A stretch of 64,000 nucleotides of DNA from Xanthoparmelia taractica. Taxonomy: Eukaryota > Ascomycota > Lecanoromycetes > Lecanorales > Parmeliaceae. This document shows, piece by piece, positions 22,001 to 32,715 of this stretch (the first letter of the stretch is position 1; each line of letters opens with the position of its first letter). The DNA is taken from NCBI GenBank assembly GCA_033085395.1, contig MU853205.1:1-64000 (forward strand), in the 5' to 3' direction. The notes under the pieces are model-generated. The model had not been told where the DNA came from and searched no databases. It saw nothing but the letters and a program-made list of their open reading frames with translations. The translations under genes and the position numbers were made by a program.

Positions 22001-23091
22001 TTGTTCAATTGCGCTTGGGTGGTTACTTGGCTTTGGATATACCCTTGTTTGGTGTTTTTTGCTCGCTTCCTGATGGGAACACGGTTGGTATAAACTTGAA
22101 GATTATGCATAGTGGATATAGGCAACTGTGGATATAGGAATATACTAAATATAGCAAACGCAGGCACATACTCACAGCATCCTACTCAGACCAACCTGGA
22201 CAACAGCATACATACAAAGGAACCCTTCTTTCCTCATCCACCACTAGGTACCCGCATCAGAAATATGCACAAAAGTGTATCCTGGCAGTCCGAATCTGAA
22301 GGAAGACATGGCACCAGCCACATAAGGTACTTATGGCTTAAATCATCGTCGAGATCTTTTCATTGGGGAAGGGTGACTGAGATGTCTTTCTCTTCAGGTC
22401 TGAGCTCTTGATTGAGACGAAACTGTTTTGGTAACGTTGTTCCCTTCTGTCCGGCTTTTCCTCCCTTCTCTCGCTTTTTTTTATCTTTCTCTCCCCCCCC
22501 CCCCCCTTCGTCAACCTTTACTACATATCACATCAACCTTGTGAAAACCCCCAACTTAAAACTTCAACTCACACAACTCAACCCATTCCACCATGAAGAC
22601 CATTATTCTCGATTCGCATATACACCCAATCCTCACACACATGGCAATACAAACGAAGAAAACAATAGCTTTGTCACCCTTTCCCCCCCCCCTCCCCCCC
22701 AACATCCCTCTTTCTTCCTTTGTACCCCTCGTGTCTCGTGTCTCAAACAACTCAATCATGTACCGAGACAGACACAGAGACAAGCACGAAGAAAATCACA
22801 ATCATACTGTCTATCCCTTCCCTTCCCTGCCCTTTCCTTTGTTCCCTTATCTTGATTGTGACGAGACGATGAGACGAGAGGAAGGGAAAGGGACTCAGTC
22901 AATGTCTGAGATGATGTTCTTCGGATATTTGTATATGTATGTGTGTACTTGATGTATATATCTAACTGCATATACGCCCCCCTATTCCTCCCCCCCCTCA
23001 CAGCTTTGTCCCCAGCATCGCAAGAATCCACGACTTCGCACACACAGCGCTTCCAACAATCCCCCCAGCAAAGCCAACAACAACAACAACA
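22001..23091. other. Intergenic: lipase 3' side and pyrimidine-rich leader of the next gene
   Basis: No credible coding sequence. The segment 22440-22520 is C/T-rich on + and includes a run of 14 C (22493-22506); another C-rich run lies at 22685-22705. CAACAA repeats (23070-23090) lead directly to the ATG at 23092. Pyrimidine-rich leaders of this type are common upstream of filamentous-fungal genes. The frames 22412-22855 and 22593-22952 are proline/serine shadows of this composition. Confidence 0.5.
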
Positions 23092-23586
23092 ATGGGCAGC
23101 GCCCACTCCCGCGACCTTCTATGCCCGCGGCCCCAGCCCCGTACGCACCGCTCTCCTGATAACCCAGCCCACCATCACACCCACCTAGACGGCAAAGCAG
23201 CTCGCACGCACACTTCTCCCTCTTCCTCTTCGCACCCTCCATCCCACCTCGACATCCACCCAGCCCTCCGCCCTCCCCACTCTCCGTACCAATCCCACCC
23301 ACTCTCCCCCCTCAACCCCTCCTACCACCATCCTCATCCTCATCCTCAACCTTCCACCTCCAACCCCATCCCCGTCACCACATCCCAAACAAAACCAAAA
23401 ATAAAAACAAACCCCATCTACATACCCCGCCCATCATACCGCAAAAAAAGACAACAGGCGCGCGAGCAAGAAGCGCAATTCGAGAAAGCGCGCCGCGAGC
23501 TGCGGTATCGGGATGTGGAGGCGAAGAAGCGGGAGTTTAGGAGGCAGTATGATGAGCGGATGAGGGGGAAGGGGATGGGGCGGTGA
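23092..23586 (+). CDS. Small proline/histidine-rich protein with possible N-myristoylation start
   Basis: A 164-residue frame starts at an ATG preceded by CAACAACAACAACA, a good fungal context. The protein starts MGSAHSRD, which fits the N-myristoylation pattern (Gly2, small residue at 6), so membrane anchoring is possible. Residues 10-105 are low-complexity P/H/S. The last 55 residues (SYRKKRQQAREQEAQFEKAR and onward) form a charged helix, probably coiled coil. That pattern, disordered middle plus conserved-looking basic helix, is not expected of a chance frame, and a terminal glycine/arginine tail ends at a G-rich 3' region. I do not recognise a family and assign no function. Confidence 0.55.
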   Translation: MGSAHSRDLLCPRPQPRTHRSPDNPAHHHTHLDGKAARTHTSPSSSSHPPSHLDIHPALRPPHSPYQSHPLSPLNPSYHHPHPHPQPSTSNPIPVTTSQTKPKIKTNPIYIPRPSYRKKRQQAREQEAQFEKARRELRYRDVEAKKREFRRQYDERMRGKGMGR

Positions 23587-24178
23587 GGATGGGGGGTGGT
23601 GAATAGCGGAGAATGGGGGGAGGGGGGGGGAGGGGAGGGGTTAAAGGGGAAAGTAAGGGGGAACAGAAGGGGAGGGGGGAGAGGGAGGAAGGGTGGTGTT
23701 TGAGTAAGTGAATTTCTGTCGTGGCGCGTGTGGCTTTTGGGCATCGAATGCGTGGTTGTGCGTTTTGCGACATGTGGCTGTAGAGTATGCGTGAGATATG
23801 TTGGGATGGTTATTTGTGCGTGGATGAGTGGGGTGATATAGATCCTCGCGCACTCGAATAGCGTATTAATGACTGACGTATCGATATATGCGAACAAAGC
23901 CCTTGATCTTGCTGTAAAAGGACAGGCGTAGCGGTAGGACAGTTGATCTAATCAGTCAGTCTCTAGAGCACATTCTTATGCTTTCACCCATTTAAGCCAA
24001 AACATACTCCTCCAGATATTATCAGGGCCATGTTAGTCAGGTAATGTCTGTCATGCAATTGAAAGTGCCCGTGCACTTTCATCGTACCAAGCATGCATAT
24101 TCGCGCATTAGTATTTGTGCAAAAGGGATCGTAGGTCCTACTTTTGTTAGAAGGCATACTGTAGCAGGAACACGACAT
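23587..24178. other. Intergenic, convergent gene ends
   Basis: The first 110 bases are very G-rich on + (GGGGAGGGGGGGGG at about 23617-23635), just past the stop of the preceding gene. The rest is ordinary sequence between the 3' ends of two convergent genes. The proline-rich minus-strand frames at 23418-23897 and 23537-23773 read the complement of the G-rich tract and are not supported. Confidence 0.5.
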
Positions 24179-27100
24179 TCAACTGACCTTCAAACGCTGC
24201 AACGCTGCCTGCTCATTGCCGTCCTTCTTTTGCAGTGTCAGCGCTGCAAGTTGCAGTTTGATGACCTGACGGAATTGGATGGACTTTCAATGTCAGAATT
24301 TGAATGATCAGTCTGAACGAAGAAGAGAACGTACTTCCTCTATTGTGTTCTTCATCACATATCGAATGATGGTGACTGTGCGAGTTTGACCGAAGCGTAG
24401 AGCCCGGCCGATTGCCTGGGCTTCTGTGGCAGGGTTGTGTTGGGGCTCAAGGAGGTGGACACGCGTCGCTGCGGTGAGATTGAGGCTGTGCAATTAGCCC
24501 ACTCCATATGTTGGGAAATGCGAAAAACGGAGGCCTCATACCCAACTGCGCCTGTCCCGGTTGTCATCAACAATAACTTTGTGTTTGGGTCTTCTTGAAA
24601 TCGCTTGACGATCTTGTTGCGCTCTGTGGTTGGTGTCGCTCCATCGATGCGAACGTATCGGATCCCAGCATTTTCCAACATTAGCTCTACAAGATCCAGG
24701 GACGTTTTCCATATCGAGAAGACAATGCTGAGTTACATCTGTTAACGCTGATCCTATTCCGTCTCTGGAGAAGATACCCATACCTCTTGTTGCCTGGCAT
24801 ATGCGCTTGGATGTTATTTACAAGCGCGGATAGTTTGGTAGAATGCCTGTTTAGTAGGAGACTTTGGCGTAAAGACGTTGATCTCGCTCGGGACTCACTG
24901 TGCGAATTAGAATTATTGCTCTCGGTCCCTTGAATTTGCTGAATATGTCGGCTGCTTGTAGGCCATTGCTCTTGCAGCGCTTTCTGACACACATTCTCGT
25001 CAACTTCATTCCGTGACAGACATGCGGGACATAACACGTGTAGCGAATTCTGAGGTGACGCGCCATAAGAGAAATTATTCTGCCCATCGGAAAGGATGAT
25101 CTCGTACGAGCAAAATTGACAAGTCACTTTGTCTTCTTGGACATGCTCATCTTCGGCACAGGCGCCTTGCAATTCTGGGCTTGAGTCACAAATTTGGTGA
25201 GTACCATTGTTGCAAAGCAAGCGAAGACGCATAATGACCTGGAAGATACCATTATATGCTTTAGCGATAGATGCGTTGGATATACAGTCATCGATTTTCC
25301 TTGTTGTGTCTTTGATTATCTGAGAATAAACGCTCTTCTCTTCCGTTGACAGGAAGAGGGTGGGAGTCTCGTTCTCGTCGTTCGGAAGGTCCAAGAGGAC
25401 GCGGGTGCGGCGTAAACATATGGACTTTAGGAGAAGTCGTAGATTTCCGCCTCCAGCTTTAGGATCCGTTAGGAGAGGCTCGGAGATATGTCTTCGAAAG
25501 GTAGCATTGCTGTCAAAAGGAACCACACGGAGAAATCGAATGAGAGATCCTAAGTCTTCCAATCTATTTTGAACTGGGGTCCCAGTGATGCACCAGCGCC
25601 GCTCAGCATGAAGCGTGGAGACCGCTCGAAACTGTTGCGTAGACTGGTGGCGTATTGCATGGGCTACGGGACCAGGATGTTAGCGTGCGCAGAGCATAGG
25701 TTTCCCAATGAAGTCAATACCTTCGTCAAGGACAACTCGAAACCACATTATTTGTTGGAGAGGACTCGATCTTCTCGCCACGTCGGACGCTAAAGTAGCA
25801 TAAGTGGTCAGAATCACGTCATGTCCGATTATTGAGTCGACCTCAGTCTCTTTGGCGATGCCGTGGTACTTGTATATTTTGAGCAGCCCAGGATTCACGT
25901 GTCTTCTCATTGGCGGTCAGCGCTATCTAGAACAGACTAGCTATATATCACAGACCTTTGAATCTCGTCTCCCCAACCATCCAGAAGTACTTGTGATTAT
26001 GAGCAATGGGCTGTGTTAACGTGGCCGTGTTGCAAGAAGCTTACCTGCAGAAGGTGCGATGACAAGAGTGGAGCTCGCTCTTCGAAGGTTTGAGTGGCCA
26101 GTGCTCCCCTCGACATGATTTTTCGCATTCAAGAAAGCACTGGCTTCGTTGAGGGACATTGCAATTGCAGATATCAGGGCCAACGTCTTCCCTAGGCCCA
26201 TGTCATCTGCGAGTATTCCTCCTCTGGGGGAATCTGGCTTTGCCAATGTTCTCGATCCGAGGATAGCGTGCTGATAGCTAGCAGAATCATGCAATCAGTG
26301 GATGTGACTTGGATTGCAGCTTTGGGGCAAGGGTAGTAATTAGCTCACTAATGAATCCCGCTCTCGTCTTCGTGTGCCTTCCATAACGAGAAATCATCAT
26401 GAGCAACTGCCGCCTCCCTTTGTATAACAAAACATAAGCCTTCCTTTTGATGTCTAGACGCAAAGCCCGCGGTGTCAGCCACGCATCTCAGATTTCAAGA
26501 AAAGAGACATACTGGAGTAAGGGTGTCTTGATATGTAAATCCGCATTTCGGCTTGCCAATTGGCGAGTGTGTTCGACTTCTTCGAATACCTTAGCAATGT
26601 CTACACTCGGGGTTCCCTGTTCTTCTCTTTTGGAAGATGGTGAGATGTGAGATAAATCCAATTCTTGTATTCCAGGAATCGCGTAGTAGTGAGGGTTGTT
26701 GTATGGAACATTATTCTTTAGACAGACCGGATGCTGAAGATAAGTACGCGCTTTGGAGAGTCGTTTGCCAACCTCTTGAGCGATTTCCTCTGACCCGTAT
26801 AGATCGATTGAGATAGAGATTGTTTGCCTTCCTTCCTTACGTTGCGGATATGGTTTGTTGGAATTCCCACTCTCCAAGACGGCCTCGAGCCTGATCGATG
26901 GTAAATCTTGTAATGTTCGAAGTGCTGTTGTGGTGCGAGAATGCACTACCGCAAAGTCTTTGCCGTCGCTCGACTGTAGGAAGTAACATCCTTGACGCAA
27001 GAGCACGGCGAAATGTTGGATGGTCTCTGCATTTGCTGAGAGAGTAGAGGCGTCGTTGTCATCGGATTGATCATCATTCAACAAGGCAGCTTTGACATCG

Positions 27101-27626
27101 AAAATCTAGTTTGACGTTAGCAAGGGTATGGTTGCTCTTTCCTATGTCCCGCAATTCGCTACTGTTCACGCTAGTGTAATTTACTTACCATCCCAAAGCA
27201 AGTCTCTGCCTGAGTCTTCGAAAATTCCTCCAGCTCCAGCGTCTTTCTCGTTACCCTGCTATTTGAACTGCAGTCTGGCATTGGGATATCGCCATCGTAG
27301 TCGACTTCGTCGCTGTCGCTTTCATTTGCTTCAACTGAGTCCATACTATCTCTTAGATTATAGTTGATACTGTTAAGACCTCTGCCTCAAAGACGTCAGC
27401 CGATGCTGTGACTGCTACATGTCAGACGTGGCATCATTAGCATTGCTTACGGCTCTTCTGTCGGTTGCTCGGAAGTCGCATTAACGGCACGTCTCCTCAG
27501 CCGAATGTCAGCACCTTCAGCATCTTCGGCGTCGTCTGTGTCACGAGATCTGGATCTTTTGAGTGATCCTGTGGATTTCGAATCGCTCAGATAAGGATTC
27601 TGTTTCATAAAACTCAAGGCCGACAT
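24179..27626 (-). CDS. SNF2-family DNA translocase, HLTF/RAD5-RAD16-like, with degenerate RING
   Basis: Eleven exons close in frame to 942 residues: 27451-27626, 27189-27369, 26513-27105, 26349-26453, 26045-26277, 25956-25989, 25721-25905, 24784-25663, 24542-24727, 24335-24485, 24179-24283. Helicase motifs: ADDMGLGKT (about 375), DEAH (about 501, codon made by splicing), WCITGTPVQN, LLLMTTGTGAVGLNL and QAIGRALRFGQTRTV. TPLLQHQKEGLCFVIQRE, restored by splicing, opens the ATPase part. The family remodels chromatin or acts in post-replication repair. Between the two ATPase lobes, where HLTF/RAD5 carry a RING finger, only CQFC (about 683) and CPAC (about 716) remain, so ubiquitin-ligase activity is doubtful. 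No HIRAN domain is apparent. The start MSALSFMKQNPYLSD is the only ATG in frame upstream of CFGM. Divergent from NLR-like gene 2. Confidence 0.88.
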
Positions 27627-28210
27627 TGTCAGTGGAAAACTTTCTGGTCTGGTTTATTCGCCGACATTCAAGCATGAGCAGGACTTGATATCTCTATGAT
27701 ACACCGAGAACGTTGAAGCTCCAAAGTGGCCCCAAAAAACGTAATTTGCTCGTTCTACCTGTCGTCGAGAGACCACCTGCTTCCACAGATGTTTCTGAAA
27801 GACATCGTAAACCACATTCGGATGCAGGAATTGACTGGTCCGGTGTTACTTCTTTGTTTTTTGCATAGGGGTAATGTCAACTCGATTGGGAAAAACGGTC
27901 AATTCGCTTTGTGGCTGTGGCAAGCCAACATCCCTGCAGCAACCTGCAGGCAAAACAAGGCTGCCAGGGCTGAGCCTTACGTGTATCTGCCTTGTGCAAA
28001 TGCTCCACAAAATCTTGCTTTTCGGCGGCGGCTGTGTTCTTTCCTTCCTTAAAAGCTTGAATGTCGGGAGCATCCCTTGTGAAGCCCTTGTAAGTCTTTG
28101 TGGTTGCAGATCCGCGGGTTGGTGCGACGAATCAAAGGGACATTACGCAATGGGCCTACTGTATCATCTCCACTATTGACAGTAACATCTGACTAAATCC
28201 TCCAAGTGCG
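27627..28210. promoter_or_regulatory. Divergent region between the SNF2 translocase and NLR-like gene 2
   Basis: 584 bases between two outward-reading genes. Frames 27726-28052 (+) and 27846-28073 (-) cross it but have no domain features. Promoters for both genes should be here; no element is identifiable by eye. Confidence 0.45.
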
Positions 28211-31200
28211 ATGGCCGGCACAGGCACTGATAGCGCGTTCATACGTGCTCTAGAGAGGTTCAAGGCTCATCTAACTCCAGCAGAGCGAGACGAATTTGGT
28301 GTTGCTAGTCTCGAGGACGTCCAGAATACGATAGCCCATATTCAGCAAACTCAAGGATCAGAGAGAACAATGAGAAATTTCACCAGAATCAAGGGGTTCC
28401 TTGAAGCCATGGAACAGTATGGCAAAGTTGTTGAAGTCTTTGTTAACGTGTCGGATATAATAGCTTTTGTTTGGGTGGGTGGGCAATTTCTGTCCACTAA
28501 CAAATCTCCCGGCTGACGGAAAGGTTTGATAGGGCCCTATGAAGTTTCTGCTCCAGGTACCACACTCATCTGATTCGCCGATTTGATGGAAGTTTGGAGA
28601 GCTGATTAGCCTTGATCGCTAGATCGCTAGCACTTGGGTCGAGTCTTTTGACGTATTACTCGACGCGTATGAGGAAATCAGCGAAAATCTTCCTCAACTA
28701 CTAAGGTATAGCGAGCTCTTTGAGCGGCATGCTCATATGAGAAAGGTCCTCGAGTTGATCTACGGAGACATTTTGGAGTTTCATAGACGTGCTCTGAGGT
28801 TCTTCAGCCGTCCCAGTGAGCTTGCCCGCTGAATTTGCTTCCTGTGGCTTCGCTGACGTCGCGTGCCATGGCATGGAAACAGCTGTTTCGTTCGTCATGG
28901 AAAACGTTCAGAACTCAGTTCCAGTACATTCTCAGCAGTTTGAGCCGTCATAAAAGCTTGGTGGAAAGCCAGGCAAGCTTGGTAGAGTATGAGCAGTCAG
29001 AGACGGCCCGATTGTCTGCGCAGAATAGCTTTGAGGTTATTGCGAAGGCCGAAACACTCAGGCGTTCTTTAGCGGTGACCGAAAAGATCCACCCGCCAAA
29101 TACTCTTACCGATCATGAAGGAGCAGCCGAAATACGTCAGGATTACCCAGACTCCGGAAGATGGATTCTACGGCATGCTGCGTTGAGAGATTGGATGGAC
29201 TTCAGGCGCCCCAACATACCAGTACTATGGGTAAATGGGATTCCAGGAGCTGGTACTCTACCTCCCTTACACCGAAACATCAAGTCGCTGTAGCCCACTG
29301 GCTAACACTGGTCCCAGGCAAAACTGTGATTGCCTCTCTGATCATTGAGGAAATGAAGAATGTCAATTCTGTCTACCTTGGCTTCTTTTACTGCAAGTAT
29401 AGCGATAACCAAAAGAAAACATTCACGGATGTCCTACGTAGTATCTTAGTCCAGCTGGTTCAACAAAATGAGGAACTCCTGTCTTATGTGTACGACGCAT
29501 GCTGCTCGACTAGTGAGCTTACGCTGGATTCTCAAAAGCTCCTCAAACAACTCGTGGAAACATCACTAAGAAGTTGCCCTGATACGTGCATCATCATCGA
29601 CGGCATAGATGAGTGTGAGGAGATGGAGGAAAAGAAAACCATTGCGTGGTTCTTAGCAACGTGCGAAACCGTTATGAAAGACATCGGGGGAACGATACGT
29701 CTGCTTTTCGTCAGTCAGAGGGACAGAGTGACAGAAAATTTGCTTGCCCAAGCAGCAGTGATATCCCTGGACTCGGATTATCACCAGAAAGACATCCAAA
29801 AGTATGCTCGCCAATGTTCACTAAAGATACAACGCAAGTTTGAAATCCCGGAAAGTTCAGCCAGCCAGATCGGCACTATTGTTGCTGCTCGAGCTAAAGG
29901 TGAGCAGAACCCTAAATATACAACGGCTCATATGATCCAGCAGCATTTGATTTGACCGCTTTTTTTAGGGTTGTTCCTTTTCGCCAAGTTAGTTCTTACT
30001 CACCTATTTAGCCAAACGACCCGAGAGAAGCTATTCGCAGAACTCCAGCCGGACATCTTTCCCACGGGACTAGGAGCAGCGTCAGTCTGACTATCTATCA
30101 TCCTCAAGTCACTTCCTAAAAGCGCTCTCTAGTGCTAATACTGTATATGGACTGTTAGGTATGAGCGAATCGCACTCCGTATCTTTGATAATCCCAATCA
30201 ATCTGAACGCGAGGACGCGCACAACATCTTTAGATGGGTCATCTGTGCTAAAAGACCCCTCAAATGGAGCGATGTCCAATCCGTCTTTGCAATTGACCCT
30301 CTTTTGCAAAAGGTTGATTATGATGAGCGTCAACTACGCGTTACATGCAGAGAATTGTGTGGATCTTTAATTGAGATAGGTGCAGGGGATACACTTGAGC
30401 TCGTTCACCAGAGTGCCAAACTGTAAGTTTACTAACCAATTGCTTCCAGCTTTGCTGCACGGGCAAGAAGTTAATAAACCAGCTAGATACTTGATAAAGA
30501 CCACTCGTATCTGTGTAAGATCGGGAGACTTGCATATTGCCGAATTTTGCCTCCATTATCTCAACTTTGGATGTTTCGACGCACATCTGACTGATGCAGA
30601 GATCCGAGAATTTCTACGACAACGGTACTATTCGTTCGAAGACTACGCAATAGCACACTGGCTTGACCATGTGGAGTCAAGTACGGCCCAGCTACTGCCA
30701 TTGGAAACCATTTCTTTGGAGCGTTTAGCGCAAAGACTCGAAGTGTTCCTTGGGAAACACTGGTCGGACTCACCACTAAATCCATTAGTACCCACTGAGC
30801 CGAGGTTTCAGAGCATCAGACAATGGGACTTCACGGACAAGCTAGACACTCTCGCACAATTAGCCCACCAAAGGAAGTCCAATGGGAACTTTCTGGATAT
30901 TGAGGTTCAAGTTCAACGTAGGCGATTGATCTATGAAGATATAATCACCAACAATAATCCATATAATGAAGCGTTTCGAGAGCATTTACTCCTTAACACA
31001 TCAGGATGCTTCAAGTGTCCTAAAAAATATTGTGATTACTTCTTCGACGGTTTCGCAAACAAAGAATATCGAGACAAGCATATCAATCAGCACGAGCGAC
31101 CCTTTCGCTGTTCTTTCAAAGAATGTCCTTATGCGGAGTTGGGACACGGAACAGAAAAAGAATTGAAACAACACGAACGAAAGTCCCATCCGAGTGGACA

Positions 31201-31792
31201 AGGCTCCGAGTGGGCCTTTCCGACGTACAAGCCGAAAAGGAATCGGAACATCTTTTCTGCGTGTAAAAAGGGAGATTTGGCTACTGTACAGCGGCTCGTT
31301 CGAGAAGGAGCAGATGTAAACCAGAAATTGAGGCCAAATGGATATAAAACCCCACTGTTTCTCACATTCAAGAACGACCACGCTGATGTCGCAAAGTATC
31401 TTATTGAGCAAGGAGCCAAGAAAGATTGGGACATAAATATCTCATGGGTAGCCCAATACGCTAGTATTTCTGTCCTGCGGATATTGCTTGAGATGGAAGC
31501 AGACCCTACACGCAGGATTGTATGTGCAGAGGATGCGCTAAGGAGCGCTGAATCCTACAGTTGGGTAGATGCGGTTCCACTTCTACTTTCCTATGGTGTC
31601 GATATCAATCGTAAAGACTGGCTTGGGTCAACACCCTTGCGACGGGCGAGGAATCAAGGACATCACGCATTCGCGCAGACCCTCCTTGAGCACGGGGCCC
31701 TGGACGACTCACCAACCCCACCGCCTGCAACCACAGTCACCCCACGGTCTGGAGCCTCAGCATCACCTTCCGTGCACAACCTCTTAAACTAA
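28211..31792 (+). CDS. NLR-like gene 2: NACHT protein with C2H2 fingers and ankyrin repeats
   Basis: Exons read as 28211-28474, 28533-28556, 28623-28815, about 28883-29252, 29318-29899, 29969-30080, 30159-30422, 30487-31792, about 1040 residues. The N-terminus (IRALERFKAHLTPAERDEFG, then KFLLQIASTWVESFDVLLDA restored by splicing) is the fungal STAND N-terminal helical domain. Splicing also restores Walker A (GIPGAGKTVIASL); Walker B is TCIIIDGIDECE. After the NACHT and winged-helix part come C2H2-like fingers (CFKCPKKYCDYFF..HINQH and FRCSFKECPYAE..HERKSH, about 31005-31190), then ankyrin repeats to the end. Such proteins are non-self receptors; ligand and effector output are unknown. One junction fails: donor at 28816 leaves phase 1, while the downstream frame from 28883 needs phase 0, so the gene may be broken or use an unusual splice site. 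Confidence 0.75.
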
Positions 31793-32715
31793 AACAGCAC
31801 ATGATTACAACCATCAACCATCTGCACATGTCATCTGAGAAGAGGATAGGGGCGCCCGCTCAGAGGCAGCCTAAGATTTCCTCGGTGGTCGACAGTCAAA
31901 GGTTTTGGAACCGAGCAAGGATGGATACGCTGATTACATGGAGGGACCGAATGCAAACGACGTTATATTGATCAATCCTGCATCTATCTAGGATTGCGTA
32001 CTGCTCATTCTGCTAGCGTTTGTAAGGAAGTTGTATAGCCGTGAATAGTGAAGGGTATGAATGATGGACAAAGCCGTGTATATGCTGATTATGTGGAGGG
32101 TTGGCATGGCCACCATATTAATAGCAACCACATATATACTACCATCTGGCGTTAGAATCAATCAATTCTATCACAAATCTGTCACTGAATAATTCTCCTT
32201 TATCACAACATACGCAATAAAGGTTCCTATGGCCATCAGCATTGAAGATTTTGAAGACCGAGCAAGTGCGAATGCACTTATTATGTGAAGGAAGCGTGGG
32301 ATCTAGTTGCTAAGACTAACACAAGGATAGAGTGTGTATGGTGAGAACACAAACGACGTTTACAGATCAAATCCTGAGAGGCGGAATTCATATCTATCTA
32401 CGACTTGCGAGCTGCTTCTTATTGCCCTAGAGGTTACTGACCACGGCACTGGGTATTGATATTTCTCTCCCTCAACGGCAAACAAAAGGCAAGAGGCAAA
32501 GAAGTCCCAGTCAGTGAACATATGTTGTCATGAGTGGATCTTTCACACTGATGCATTTGGCACTCTAAGCAATCTACCTTATGTACGACCCATCACATTC
32601 CGAAACCCACATCTCCACAGTCCAATCTTGTGCAAAAGTCCGAAAAAAGTAGCGATGATATAAGGAAACATCCGCGCGCTATAACTCTCACATACCACCC
32701 CACCATCCCACCGCC
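31793..32715. other. Intergenic with diverged duplicated segments
   Basis: No gene found. It holds at least two old copies of one sequence (about 31899-32015 and 32246-32428) and a partial third (listed separately). The last 130 bases are the 3' flank of the minus-strand methyltransferase-like gene. Confidence 0.6.
31899..32428. repeat. Diverged local repeat, two to three copies
   Basis: Copy A (about 31899-32015) and copy B (about 32246-32428) share in the same order: a GACCGAGCAAG block, an ACAAACGACGTT block, a GATCAAATCCTG block, CATCTATCTA, and a TGC-ended block. A partial copy around 32060-32105 shares TATGCTGATTATGTGGAGGG with copy A. Spacing differs by insertions. It looks like an old local duplication or remnants of a small mobile element; no inverted ends are visible. 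Confidence 0.5.

Noticed and set aside
22412..22855. 147-residue + frame rich in proline and phenylalanine
   Set aside because: It spans a C-run and the C/T-rich leader of the next gene; the overlapping frame 22593-22952 is equally plausible and neither is supported.
24887..24900. Possible intron in the SNF2 gene starting GTGAGTCC at 24898
   Set aside because: Donor and acceptor look good, but the 52-base excision would shift the frame, while reading through keeps the frame to the next conserved segment.
27726..28052. 108-residue + frame between the SNF2 gene and NLR-like gene 2
   Set aside because: No domain, a poor start, and an opposite-strand frame of similar length in the same DNA.
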